A stretch of 64,000 bases of DNA from Pycnococcus provasolii (GCA_938743325.2 OW568873.1:248001-312000), one strand, 5' to 3'. Shown: positions 1 through 9,741, counted from the first letter of the stretch. Notes: generated by a model not told the origin, from the letters alone. Numbers and translations: made by a program.

Positions 1-374
1 GAATCGGCCTTAGTGGCGTGACTGAGAGCGGTAGGAGGAGCAGGGATTTGGCTCAGAGGCTCAGAGGCATCGGCCATTGCCGTGAGACAATGGGACGATG
101 ACAAAAGTAGGACCAAGGAGATAAGAACCAAAGAAGGACGAACCACGGGTCCACCCATACCAACATGGCCAAAGACAGCATGAGACATGGCCATGGCCAT
201 GACAGCGAGCTTGCACACGATTAGAATTCAAGACGTGTGTTTGCGATTGGAACAATTATCGGAAAGACGCGTGAAATCAATCCCCCAGAATTCTTTCCCA
301 GGGAGGGACTTGGAAATAAGAACAACACAGGGAGGGGTTAGGGTTTTAGGGGGGGCCAGTATTGCCAATGAAGG
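1..374. other. Intergenic, no gene supported
   Basis: I see no convincing coding frame. The stretch holds a short telomere-like fragment near 336-350. At about 364-378 and 419-433 it holds two copies of a 15-base direct repeat beginning gccaatgaag. Confidence 0.5.
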
Positions 375-728
375 TCATCTTTTACACAAACCGAAATTAA
401 ACCAAAAGTAGGTCTCCTGCCAATGAAGGTCATGTTTCACCGATTCAGCCTCTAGGTGCTGAAGAACAGGGTTCGACGGCAAGGAAAGCAGTGTTGGCTT
501 GCCACGACGCAGAATCCCAGCCGTAGGTAGCGACTCCGCGTGGCGAGCGTCCGGATAGCTGGCCGGCACCACGTAATCTAACGTGGGCTCGCCTCCTTCG
601 TCGGCCGCTTTCTTGCCCTTCTGCTCTGCTTCTGCAGCTGCGCGACGCTCCTGCGCGAGCGCAATCTCCAGCTGCAATATTTCGCGACGAGCTTCCAGAA
701 CCTCGAGTTCGTTCGGCGCGTCACCCAT
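375..728 (-). CDS. Hypothetical small coiled-coil protein, possibly a retroelement remnant
   Basis: This is a 117-residue open frame that starts at an ATG. Residues 5-45 are rich in Glu, Ala, Leu and Arg and read like an amphipathic coiled coil. The remainder has no recognisable domain. Short coiled-coil starts of this kind occur in capsid-like (Gag) proteins of long-terminal-repeat retrotransposons, but no protease, integrase or reverse transcriptase is nearby, so that link is only a guess. The C-terminal end runs through a short direct repeat. Codon use is not obviously different from neighbouring genes. It may be a real small gene or a broken fragment. Confidence 0.3.
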   Translation of the reverse strand: MGDAPNELEVLEARREILQLEIALAQERRAAAEAEQKGKKAADEGGEPTLDYVVPASYPDARHAESLPTAGILRRGKPTLLSLPSNPVLQHLEAESVKHDLHWQETYFWFNFGLCKR

Positions 729-955
729 TAATCAATCGATTAAGAATCCAACAGTAAACTTCCAATCGAAGGTTGCTGATGTTTAGATCTAAGCGTAGAT
801 ACTCAGACCGTTTCGGTACACGAACTACGTCCCTCGAAGACGCGTCCGGCGTGTGTTCGACCTCCCACTACTCGCGTGTAGTGCGGCTGTTAGGTTGTTT
901 GCGAAGCAAGCAACCAACAGCAAGAGTGGATACGCGCGAGCAGCCTTAAGGGAGA

Positions 956-990
956 GGCCGCCGGAGGGTCTCGAGACCCTCCGGGCGGCC
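956..990. repeat. GC-rich palindrome / hairpin
   Basis: Bases 961-984 form a perfect 24-base palindrome centred on ctcgag. Flanking ggccg and cggcc extend the pairing with one bulged base. The hairpin lies about 70 bp before the telomere-like array and about 200 bp before the ferroportin start. Confidence 0.7.
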
Positions 991-1055
991 GCCCAGAACC
1001 AGCTGCGCGAGCGACTCCCCCCAATCAAAAACCCCAATTAAACAAGTAGAACTGA

Positions 1056-1058
<3 letters not shown>

Positions 1059-1118
<60 letters not shown>

Positions 1119-1125
1119 GGTTAGG
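1059..1125 (+). repeat. Telomere-like array (TTAGGG/TTTAGGG mix)
   Basis: About eleven tandem six- or seven-base telomere-type units on the plus strand, mixing TTAGGG and TTTAGGG. The array ends 58 bp before the ferroportin ATG, so it is interstitial rather than a chromosome end. Confidence 0.95.
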
Positions 1126-1183
1126 AAACTACTGTACCTTGAACCGTTCCGCCTCTAATATTCCGCCTCCCCTCAATTTATTC

Positions 1184-2686
1184 ATGCCGCACGAACCATC
1201 CGTCAGCCGTCTTGTCGAAGACGACGACGAGCCAACGCCGACACGCCACGACGATGGCGACGAAGAAGAGAACGTCGCGCTCCTCGCGTCGTCAAAAAAA
1301 CAAAAGACATCACCTTCGTCGACAACCGCTGAGCACAAGCAGTTCCTTACGTACCTGTACATCAGCCACGCGTGCGCGGCGTGGGGTGAGCGCATGTGGG
1401 ATTTCCTGAGAGGTCTGCTCTTACTGACCATCACAGGAGGAACCTCGTTAAGGTGGACCGCGGCGCTATCACTGAGCGAGTCGCTCGCGACGTTCGCCGT
1501 CGGACCGTCCATCGGAGACTGGGTCGACAGGCAGCAACCACTGCACGCACCCACGGTGGCGTACGCCGTGCAGAACTTGTCCATCGCCGCGTCCGCCTCC
1601 TGTGCCTATGTCGCTCTCTCGATTTCGGGAGAAAGTAGTTTTCACATACCCGTGGCGCTACTCGTCATCGCCACGGCTACCGCTGCAAAGCTTGGAAGTG
1701 TTGCCAGCACAATCGCCGTGGAGAAGAGGTGGGTCATCGCCTTGTGCAGCGCGCACGATGACGAGGTGCTGACGACGACAAATGCGACGATGCGACGCAT
1801 CGACCTAACCTGCAAGATCGTGGCACCCCTGCTTGCCGGCATTATCATGTCCTCTTTTGGCGAACGTGCCGCCACCGTCGCATGTGCGCTCTTCAACATC
1901 GCCGCGTGGCCGGCGGAGGTAGTGTGCCTGAGAGCGGTGTACCGTGCTTCCTCGCACCTCTTCACGAGCAGAGAAGAGGTATCCTCCTCCTCCTCCACCA
2001 CCATCACCACCACCTTAAGCGCCAGCTGGGGATACTTTCTTCTGTACGCCAGGCAAAGTATCTTTCCCTCGACGCTTGCACTCGCGCTGCTGTACTTCAC
2101 CGTGCTATCGACCGGCAGCCTAATGACTGCGTACGTGTACTGGGCTGGCCTTTCCGCCACCGCCACGGGCGTTGCACAAAGCGGCAGCGCTCTCTTTGGC
2201 ATCGCCGCCACGTTTCTCGCACCCGCGCTGATGAAGCGCGTGGAAAGTCCCAAGGCTTCCGGAACGCTCTTCATCTGGCTGCAAAATGTGTGCATCCTGC
2301 CGGCCGTCATCGCGCTGCTCGTCGCCGCGCCGATTGGAAATGCGACTTCTGCCAATGCCGCCATCTACATCCTGATGGTGTCCGTGGTTTTCAGCCGAGT
2401 CGGCCTGTGGGGCTTTGTCCTGAGCGTGACGCAACTTCTGCAGAAGGAGGTGGTGCCCGCCGAAGCTGTTGGCACCGTCAGCGGCGTGCAGGCGGCGCTG
2501 CAGGCGCTCTTCGGCGCTGGCATCTACGTGCTGGGAATGGTGCTTGACGCGCCGCGCGACTTCCCGCTTCTCGCCTTCGCCAGTTATCTGGTCGTCACGT
2601 TGGCCGCCGCGCTGCACACGTGGGGTTGGCTGCGCAAGCGCGGCGAACCGAGCGTCGAACTGCCGCCAATAGGCGTCGAACTGTAA
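1184..2686 (+). CDS. Ferroportin-family (SLC40) iron exporter
   Basis: A 500-residue multi-pass membrane protein of the SLC40 / IREG family, which exports ferrous iron across plasma or organelle membranes. The acidic N-terminus (about residues 1-48) is followed by the family hallmark motifs. These are SH....WGERMWDF at about 61-74, GDWVDR near 111-116 followed by a VQN segment, TNATMRRID in the middle, and LWGFVLSVTQLLQ with a GVQ segment near the end. About 11-12 hydrophobic helices are visible. The frame is open upstream, but the first ATG is at 1184. At the position of the metal-site pair Asp39/His43 of human ferroportin this protein has Glu and Asp, so metal preference could differ. The family call is firm; substrate and membrane are inferred. 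Confidence 0.88.
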   Translation: MPHEPSVSRLVEDDDEPTPTRHDDGDEEENVALLASSKKQKTSPSSTTAEHKQFLTYLYISHACAAWGERMWDFLRGLLLLTITGGTSLRWTAALSLSESLATFAVGPSIGDWVDRQQPLHAPTVAYAVQNLSIAASASCAYVALSISGESSFHIPVALLVIATATAAKLGSVASTIAVEKRWVIALCSAHDDEVLTTTNATMRRIDLTCKIVAPLLAGIIMSSFGERAATVACALFNIAAWPAEVVCLRAVYRASSHLFTSREEVSSSSSTTITTTLSASWGYFLLYARQSIFPSTLALALLYFTVLSTGSLMTAYVYWAGLSATATGVAQSGSALFGIAATFLAPALMKRVESPKASGTLFIWLQNVCILPAVIALLVAAPIGNATSANAAIYILMVSVVFSRVGLWGFVLSVTQLLQKEVVPAEAVGTVSGVQAALQALFGAGIYVLGMVLDAPRDFPLLAFASYLVVTLAAALHTWGWLRKRGEPSVELPPIGVEL

Positions 2687-2947
2687 TGTTATGTTTTTTA
2701 AAGGTACGCACGCAAAAACGCGAACCCGAACAGGTTATGCCCCGAGGGGGAATTCCCCGAGTCGGCGGGCGCTCCGGGCGGCGTAGGTCATTCTTGATCT
2801 TTCCTGGTTCGCGCCGCCGCGCCGCACGTGCTCACGTCCTGGACGTGCACGCCCGCCAGAAAAGCTCTGATCCCTTCACTCGCCTGTGAAGCTTGCCTCG
2901 CTTGGCATCGGGATTAATTTCAAGCATCTGGTTGTTCTCGCCACAGC

Positions 2948-3475
2948 ATGGCATCGTTCTTCGGAACGATCCTACGGGAGGAGACAACCGCTTTGTCCCC
3001 CGGACCGCGCGCTGTTGCGTCCTCTGCGTCCCGTACGTCTCGCATGACGTCACGACCAGATCCCTGGCGCCGCGCGGTCGATGTTCTGCTGGCGCAGTCT
3101 ATCGCACGCGTCGCCTCAGCTCATCCGTCCGCCCCGCTTCCGCAGGGCAAACGTCGCGCGTCGTCGTCCGCTGACGACGACATAATTGATCGCCTTCGCG
3201 CTTCGGCTCAGCTCTGCAAACAAATGTCCGCTGCACACGTCGCTCGTGTCATCGGTACTACCGAGCGCCGTGTGGTTCAGGCGCCCACGGCGGCAGCCCG
3301 CCTGCTCCTCTTCCACTTTGTTTGTTGGTCTGCTGGGTACATCAGGAGCTCGCTCGCCGACTGGAGGAGGCTTCGGAACTTCGCCGGATCTCGTGAAACC
3401 GTGGACGGCTTCACAATCGCGCGATTCCTTGACAACGTCGACGAGCAAGCTAGGATGAAGAAGGCGATTACCTAA
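2948..3475 (+). CDS. Hypothetical protein, possible N-terminal fragment of a tyrosine recombinase
   Basis: A 175-residue ATG-started frame. Residues 1-75 are Ser/Arg/Ala-rich and look disordered. Residues 80-170 are helical, with a pattern (YIRSSLADWRRLRNFA, then a VDGFTIARFLD helix) that resembles the core-binding SAM-like domain preceding the catalytic domain of tyrosine recombinases. No catalytic Arg-His-Arg-Tyr domain follows, because the frame stops at 3475 and the next 600 bp are AT-rich and non-coding. It could therefore be a truncated Crypton- or DIRS-type element or an unrelated small protein. The resemblance is by eye and weak. Confidence 0.35.
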   Translation: MASFFGTILREETTALSPGPRAVASSASRTSRMTSRPDPWRRAVDVLLAQSIARVASAHPSAPLPQGKRRASSSADDDIIDRLRASAQLCKQMSAAHVARVIGTTERRVVQAPTAAARLLLFHFVCWSAGYIRSSLADWRRLRNFAGSRETVDGFTIARFLDNVDEQARMKKAIT

Positions 3476-4073
3476 AATTTCACCGAATTCTCCGTGTATG
3501 TTATGTTATGTTAGATTTATAGATAATTTAATATAATTTTTTAAGTAATAAATTAGTAATAGAAAATATTTTTGCGAGAGCAAAAAGTTTCAAGAGTGAC
3601 CGGGAGCGTGCGTGCCGAGAGGTTGGATGGTCCGGACGTTGGGAAACCAAAACCCAAGCCGGACCCCAAAGGAAGGACAGGCCAGGCCAAATGCACCAAG
3701 CAACGGTGTATCCCCCAAGCTGGGTGAAAAGATTCGGAGTTTGTTTGGCCAAAAGGACCTTTTTCACCCTCGGCCCTCCGCCCGTTATTTGTTCGCCATT
3801 CCCGGCTCATGCGAAACATGTCACGCCTCCTGCATGTGTTCGTGAGTGAGTGCCCAGTGGTGGTTCGGAGTAGTGCAGCTTACTTCTTTTGCAGGCTTGT
3901 ATGGTACCTTGGCTCCTTTCGTTCATTGATTGGCTCGCTCATTGATTCGTCCTCATCAATCACTGCACGCGTTGGTCGGTTGGTCCTCATCATACCTGAT
4001 AGATTGGCAGCGCGCAGGCGTTTGTTGATTGGCTCATATAAAACAGTATACCATAATAGTGGTAGTAACGAAG
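3476..4073. other. Intergenic, AT-rich then promoter of the L-domain gene
   Basis: No gene seen. Bases 3495-3570 are strongly AT-rich. The right end leads into the next gene, with a TATA-like box at 4037-4043. Confidence 0.5.
4037..4043 (+). promoter_or_regulatory. TATA-like box
   Basis: TATAAAA lies 30 bp before the first ATG at 4074. If it is used, the leader is very short or translation begins at the third in-frame ATG (4098), which still gives an ideal signal peptide. Confidence 0.4.
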
Positions 4074-5154
4074 ATGATGACGACGAATGTCAGGAACATG
4101 CGATCGATCGTCACGGCGTCATCAGCCGTTCTGGTCGCTCTGCTTGCTGTCGTCGTAATGCTCAGTGCCGTGAGTGGTGTGAGCGCAGACAAATCGACGA
4201 CGACGACTTATGAGACGACGAAGTACGTTGATGAATACAACTCAGGCTACTACGGTGATGAATACAAATCAGGCTACTATCCCAAGTACAAGTGGTGGGC
4301 GCCGTGGACGTGGAAGTACAGCAGCAACAAGTACAATGACAACAAGTACGACTCTGGATACGACTCTGGATACGACTCTGGATACAGCAAGTACGACTCT
4401 GGATACGGCTACAGCAAGTACGACTCTAAATATGGAGTTGGGCCGTACTATGGGAAGCAGTACGAGCAGGACGAGCACTACCCGTGCGACACGTTCTACC
4501 CCAAGCCGAAGTGGTACTCGCCGTTTACATGGAAGTATCGCAAGTATGCCAAGTTTGACTACTACTCTGGTCCTTGCGAAGTAAAGAAGGAAGAACACTG
4601 TCTTCCCTTCTGGGGACATCCTGATGATGCGAGTGAAGCTACTTGGTACACTGTCACTCACGCTTCTGGTGGTGGTGGGTGCCATGGTGGTGCGAAAAAT
4701 GGGTGCAGCACGGCCGTGATGGGTGGTGATGCCAGCACGGGTGGTGATACCCGTCGTCGTCAGCTTCTCAACCGTCCTAACCTGCGGCCCCTATACGAAA
4801 CTCAGTACTTCTATGCGAAGTCAGAAGCGCATGGCTTGACGTTCACTCTCACGAATCACTACTACTACAATGAAAAGTGGGTATGTGCGATTGACGATAT
4901 CAGCCGCAAGAATGCAATTTGTACGATGGCTGGACACTTTGGAGGAGGCTATTCTACACCTGAAAAGTGCATCCTTACATTTAAAACGCATCAAAAGGGT
5001 GGAAAGTGCATTCCACACCACATGGCACTCGACTGTGGGAAGCCACCGTACGTTGAAACCAGCAAATTCAGCAAGATTGACTACCGTGACATTCCCCACA
5101 AGGACATCACAACAACAACAACAACAACAACAGCAGCAGCAACAACAACAACAA

Positions 5155-5185
<31 letters not shown>

Positions 5186-5212
5186 AACAACAACAACAAC
5201 AGCAGCAGCAGC

Positions 5213-5286
<74 letters not shown>

Positions 5287-6675
5287 CGCACGCTTTTGAG
5301 GAGTGCACTGCTTGTGATGAAAGTAGGTTCCTGGTTGGTACCAAGTATACCTCGTGCGACCCCAAGCCATTCGGAGGAGAACAGATCACCCTCGACGAGA
5401 TCGAGGGTGACATCAGCAATCTTCCCGGCGGCAATACTTCTGCCATCACCGTCGTGTCATTCCCATGCATGACTGACTCGTCCCAGAATGTGCTTTTTTT
5501 CTTTGAATCTGGAGAACTCCTAAAACTTGAGGAGGTTCGCTTCGCCAACTGGGTGACAGGACCGAACAATCAATTCCTCGTACGTACGCTCCTCCTTCCT
5601 TTCCTTTCCCATCTTCTTCTTCGTGCTCTGCCTTATGTTCTTCTACAATAATATGGCGTGTCTTCGACAGCACACACACAAAATATTTGGTAGCACCTCA
5701 CTAACAAACCAATCACATATTCACAACAACACAACAACCATTCATATCATCAAACAACAAATAACAACAACAACAATAGTTCGCGGACTCTGCCTCTTTG
5801 ACGAGTATCTACGCGCCTCTTCTTGAGGGTAACTCGAACCTGGACATCCCCGTACGTATCCGCTTTGAAGAGCCATAATCGACTTTTCAACTGATTGCAT
5901 AAAACTCACCATGTACTCACCACTCAACGACACATATACAACACACACCTCTCTAAACACACAGATCGACGGCAACCCGATGCTCACGAGCGTGGACTTG
6001 TCTGCGCTGAAGGAGGCGGGAATCGTCGAAGTACGTGTCACTCTCTTTTGTCTTTTTATTCCTGGTTTTTGTTTGATTTTCTACAATAATAAATCATATC
6101 ACTCACTGGCATGCATGTGAAACTCACTCTTCTTCTTACAAATTCAATGCAAACGAAACAACAGATCTTCCTCAACGAGAACCTCAAGATAATAAGCCTA
6201 CCCAACCTTACGACAACCAGTGATTTATTTTATGTACGTCACGCATCTATTTGCTTCTCCTATGCCTTCTTCTCTCTTCTTCTTCTTTCCCATACACAGC
6301 TTTTACATTCATCGTCACCACCACCACAACATCAAACTTCCTCTTTGTACACTGCCCTTTTTCCCTCTCACTTACAATCTATCTATCTATCCATCCTTAC
6401 AGGTTGCTAAAAATCCAAAGCTCATGAAGCTGTGCGCATCCAAGTTTGAATTTGCAGAACAGGTGTGCATCGGCAAACAAACAGACCAACCATTCCTCGA
6501 CGCGGACCTCAGCAAGCTGGATCGTGGAAGATTGCTCCCAACGGACGTTTGCTTTGCTTTGCCCAACGGAGGTTTCCCACCGCTCGATGCTCCCACCGTG
6601 TGCGGACCAGATAATGGCTTCGGTCTCTTCTCGTCGACAATTTTGAGTGGATGCCCGTCGAATGCATGCCTCTGA
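4074..6675 (+). CDS. Secreted Tyr/Thr-rich protein with C-terminal receptor-L-type repeats (5 exons)
   Basis: Spliced gene: exons 4074-5579, 5780-5851, 5965-6030, 6165-6233 and 6403-6675, about 661 residues. Every intron is phase 0, starts GTACGT and ends AG. The N-terminus has a signal peptide (ALLAVVVMLSAVSGVSA). A Tyr/Gly/Ser/Lys-rich region follows with two copies of a YPK-W-(A/S)P-TWKY motif, then a Cys-containing module, then about 60 residues of Thr with some Ala encoded by a CAA-type repeat, probably an O-glycosylated stalk. The end is a beta-helical repeat domain. Exons 2, 3 and 4 encode about 24, 22 and 23 residues, each with the pattern N-x-x-L-x-x-I/V-x-L-x-x-L, as in receptor-L / Ecm33-like leucine-rich repeats. 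The Cys-rich tail may cap the repeats. A cell-wall or extracellular-matrix role is inferred. The ATG at 4098 is an alternative start. Confidence 0.75.
5104..5288 (+). repeat. (CAA/CAG)n trinucleotide repeat coding poly-Thr/Ala
   Basis: About 60 triplets, mostly CAA with clustered CAG, inside exon 1 of the secreted protein. In the coding frame it reads ACA and GCA (Thr and Ala). Length variation between strains is likely. Confidence 0.95.
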
Positions 6676-6975
6676 TGAGTGATAATAAATGATGCTGCCC
6701 AGGTAGGTGGGTGCTTAGTTGCATATATGAATTTTAGGTTTATCGTAATAAGTAAGTCGTAACAAAAACAAAAAACTTCTGAAGATTCATGATGAACGAG
6801 TGTGGTTTAGGGAAACCTGGATTCCTGGAAGGTCAAGGTCACACATCTTTCCAGATACATGTGACATGTATGATTTTATATGTTTATATGTGATAAATAC
6901 TCTTTCCATTCCTTTTTAACATTCATTTCTATAAACAAGTCCATGATTATGCATAGTCTATCTACCATCCTTAGT
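6676..6975. other. Convergent 3' intergenic region
   Basis: AT-rich sequence between two convergent genes. TGATAATAAATG just after the stop at 6675 could serve in 3'-end formation. No gene seen. Confidence 0.4.
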
Positions 6976-9258
6976 CTATAAACCACGAATCCTTATGCTG
7001 CGCCAGCTCAAGTTCGACGCCGCGTTCAATGCCTTCTCGTTCGCGCGCTCCATTTTCAGCAAACCAGACATGATGTGCTCAGCTTTCATAAACACCTCGT
7101 CCGCCTTCTCCTTGAACTCCGGATTGTGCTCGCCATTCTCAAGAATGAAAGGGAAGACCGTCATGAAGATCGCCTTCCACACGCGAGGCGACTGCGAAGG
7201 ATTGCCGTAACCGGCGTACTGTAACCACAACCACAACCACTCAAGGAACGGCTTCTTGTCTGCGTCAGTCGGAGGATCAGCCGACATCATAGATTCGATG
7301 AACATCATGATTTCCTTCTTCTCCTCAGGCGTGCCGTGCTTCATCATGTAAACCCACACGCTTGTCTGCTTGCTCATGTACTCGAAGTCACGCTTCGCGT
7401 AGCGCTTAATCTTCTCCAATTGCCCGGCAGACCTGTCCTCGTCGAATGTGCCAAATGGCATCTCCACAGGTGGCAGGCCATTTTTCGCTCGCTCCAAATT
7501 CACCTCCATGTAATCCTTGCTGCTAAGCCACGAGACGTCGCCAGCGCCACCCTCATCCTTCGCCTTGTCGTAGGCTTCCTTTGCCGCAGTCTCCTCCTCG
7601 GTTGGCTTGTATTCCATCTCCAGAGGCTTCCACGGGAAGCGCTTGAACAGCGGTACATAGACGAAGCCTGCGAACAACGTCGCCACCGCCGTGGCAATGA
7701 GAAAGGTACCCTCGGGGAACTTTCCGCAGAGGGACTTTGGGTAGATGCTCGCACACTGGCTGACAAAGCACATGCCCTCGGCAGCGTTGCAGCCCTTGGG
7801 GTACGGGCCCCACTTCTCGTTGTCCAAAAACATCGGGATGAAGAGGAATGGCGAAATGCCGTTGAAAAACTGGTTGATCGCCTTGTCGTAACCGATCATC
7901 TTGTCGCGCTCCTCCGCCGGCGTCAGGTCGACGACCATGTTGTCGGCGCTCACCTGCCCGGCAATTTTGAACGAGTAGTGGAGGTACACGAGGAACAGGT
8001 AAGGTACAACCGACGTGGGCAGCACGATGAGGCCGAGCAGGATGGCTGAGATCCAGCGAAACAGAGCCGCGGCGATCGCGGGAGAGCGCTGCATGACGTT
8101 GAGCGCCATGGGCAGTGCGACCATCACGACGACGCTGAAGAGCATGAACACCCACCTGAAGTTGTTGCCCACCCACGGATAGCGGATGAAGCCGATGTTC
8201 TGCACGTGGTTCAGCGCGCCCTCGCCAATCTCGGCGAAGAACGCCGCCACCCACGTCAGGTACACGTGCCGCCGCCAGTTCCCGCTCTGCACCTTCACTT
8301 CATCGCCTGCGGTGGAGTCCGACTTGGTGAGTGCGGCAGAGGCGTCTGACGATGCGCCGCTTTCTTTGTGCAACTCGGGCACGCAGAATAGCACGAGCAC
8401 ACCTGCAACCACCTCGAGGAGCGCGCCGGCGTAGAAAGGCGCGAACATGGTCGTGTACTTGCCGTTGAGGTCAATGAGAAATCCAGAAGACACCGGTCCG
8501 ATGAGCAGTGCGAACGGGAAGCTGACGCCCTGCGCCGTGGCAAGCATCTGCGAGCGCTCGGCGTTGTCGGGGAACATTTCGGCTATGTACGAGCTGAGCG
8601 TTGCCTCGCCTCCGGCAAAAAGGCCGGTTGCGAAGCGGAAGAACCAGAAGACGCCGATGCCCCACTTGTAGTCACCCGCGAAGCCGCACAACAAGAAGCC
8701 GACGGCGCCACCGAACGTCCACACGAGGAACGCGCCCCTCTTGCCAATCCACTTGTGGTAGCCTGCGCTCATCAGGCTCGCGCAGAGCGCTCCAAACACG
8801 TAGACGGACGGGCCTACGTTCATAGTCGTGCCAAGTCCAATTTTGGCCGCTTCACTTGAAAACACGCCAAGTCCACCGTTGATTTGCTTTTGCGTCGCGA
8901 ACGGAAAGCTCTGGTACAGGTACGGCATGATAGGCATTGTGAGCACCTCGCCGAGCAGGTCGCACGTGTTAACGATGGCGACGATAGCGACGACGAACAT
9001 CTTCGATCGCGGCGACCTCATGAGCGTTTCAGAGGCTGACAGCTTCGACTTGTTGTTGGCGACGACATCCGGTTTGTATCCCTTAAGGTTTTCGACGGCG
9101 TTCAGGAGGACGTTCGATCGTCTTTTCAAAGTGCTCCACTTATTCGAAACTGCCACGGAGGACACGCCTGAATGGGAAGAGGCTTTCAGGACAAACGGTG
9201 GAGTATCATTCTTATCATTTTCATTATCACCACCACGAACACCGGCGGCGGCCGACAT
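6976..9258 (-). CDS. Major facilitator superfamily transporter with a long C-terminal tail
   Basis: A 760-residue protein starting at the ATG at 9258. Residues 1-80 form a polar N-terminus. Helix 1 begins near VVAIVAIVNTCDLLGE. The loop after helix 2 contains the K-W-I-G-K-R-G-A-F segment, a form of the MFS G-X-X-X-D/R-R loop. Helices 4-6 (FRFATGLFAGGEATLSSYIAEMF) are typical of MFS. A loop just before the last helix has five Cys residues and looks like an extracytoplasmic disulfide-bonded loop. After the last helix comes an unusual charged tail of roughly 190 residues with WLWLWLQYAGYG in its middle and no recognised domain. Substrate cannot be told. The gene lies 139 bp from the left end of the Mutator-like element. 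Confidence 0.75.
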   Translation of the reverse strand: MSAAAGVRGGDNENDKNDTPPFVLKASSHSGVSSVAVSNKWSTLKRRSNVLLNAVENLKGYKPDVVANNKSKLSASETLMRSPRSKMFVVAIVAIVNTCDLLGEVLTMPIMPYLYQSFPFATQKQINGGLGVFSSEAAKIGLGTTMNVGPSVYVFGALCASLMSAGYHKWIGKRGAFLVWTFGGAVGFLLCGFAGDYKWGIGVFWFFRFATGLFAGGEATLSSYIAEMFPDNAERSQMLATAQGVSFPFALLIGPVSSGFLIDLNGKYTTMFAPFYAGALLEVVAGVLVLFCVPELHKESGASSDASAALTKSDSTAGDEVKVQSGNWRRHVYLTWVAAFFAEIGEGALNHVQNIGFIRYPWVGNNFRWVFMLFSVVVMVALPMALNVMQRSPAIAAALFRWISAILLGLIVLPTSVVPYLFLVYLHYSFKIAGQVSADNMVVDLTPAEERDKMIGYDKAINQFFNGISPFLFIPMFLDNEKWGPYPKGCNAAEGMCFVSQCASIYPKSLCGKFPEGTFLIATAVATLFAGFVYVPLFKRFPWKPLEMEYKPTEEETAAKEAYDKAKDEGGAGDVSWLSSKDYMEVNLERAKNGLPPVEMPFGTFDEDRSAGQLEKIKRYAKRDFEYMSKQTSVWVYMMKHGTPEEKKEIMMFIESMMSADPPTDADKKPFLEWLWLWLQYAGYGNPSQSPRVWKAIFMTVFPFILENGEHNPEFKEKADEVFMKAEHIMSGLLKMERANEKALNAASNLSWRSIRIRGL

Positions 9259-9357
9259 TATTGTGAGACCTTATTCTCGTAGTACGAGTCAAAGCAACAC
9301 AAGAAAGCACACTTAAGTGACTGAAAATCAAGAAAATATCTAAAATAGGACCACTAT

Positions 9358-9373
9358 GGTTAGGGTTAGGGTT
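9358..9373 (+). repeat. Short telomere-like repeat
   Basis: Two and a half TTAGGG units about 100 bp upstream of the MFS start (minus-strand gene). They lie just outside the left target duplication of the mobile element. Confidence 0.8.
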
Positions 9374-9386
9374 GTCACCCACATGT

Positions 9387-9396
9387 CACCTTGCCT
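9387..9396 (+). repeat. Target site duplication, left copy
   Basis: The ten bases caccttgcct immediately precede the left inverted repeat. The same ten bases follow the right inverted repeat at 12431-12440. Confidence 0.85.
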
Positions 9397-9463
9397 GAGA
9401 AATGGCCAGATTATAGGCCAAAATCGCTGTTTTTGGCCAGATTATAGGTTTTTCCTAACCCTA
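9397..9463 (+). repeat. MULE left terminal inverted repeat
   Basis: 67 bp, identical by eye to the reverse complement of 12364-12430. It holds two copies of ggccagattatagg, candidate transposase-binding sites. Confidence 0.93.
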
Positions 9464-9741
9464 ATATAAAATAACAGGACCAGCGGTTTCGACCAGGAAG
9501 GGATCCCTGCCTCGCCTCTGGTCCTGTCGTCAGGTCGGCTTCTCCTCCGGCTTCTCCTCCTGAGCAGAGTTTCGTTGCACCTCCTTTGTAAGACGCAGTC
9601 AGCCCTTCCCCCTTCCTTCTGGGACTGTACGCTTCCCCCTTAAGGTTCATCATCAGCACCATTCTCAAGAGCGTTAGTGAGCATCATACCCATCATCCGA
9701 GTAGACTCTCTCACGAACACGTACCACCATCATCACACGTC

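Noticed and set aside
1059-1125. A true chromosome end at the first telomere-like array
   Set aside because: Sequence continues on both sides and similar arrays occur throughout the window, so it is interstitial.
5107-5370. Long poly-Leu, poly-Cys, poly-Val and poly-Gln frames over the CAA repeat
   Set aside because: They are other-frame readings of the trinucleotide repeat; only the Thr/Ala frame is continuous with the secreted protein.
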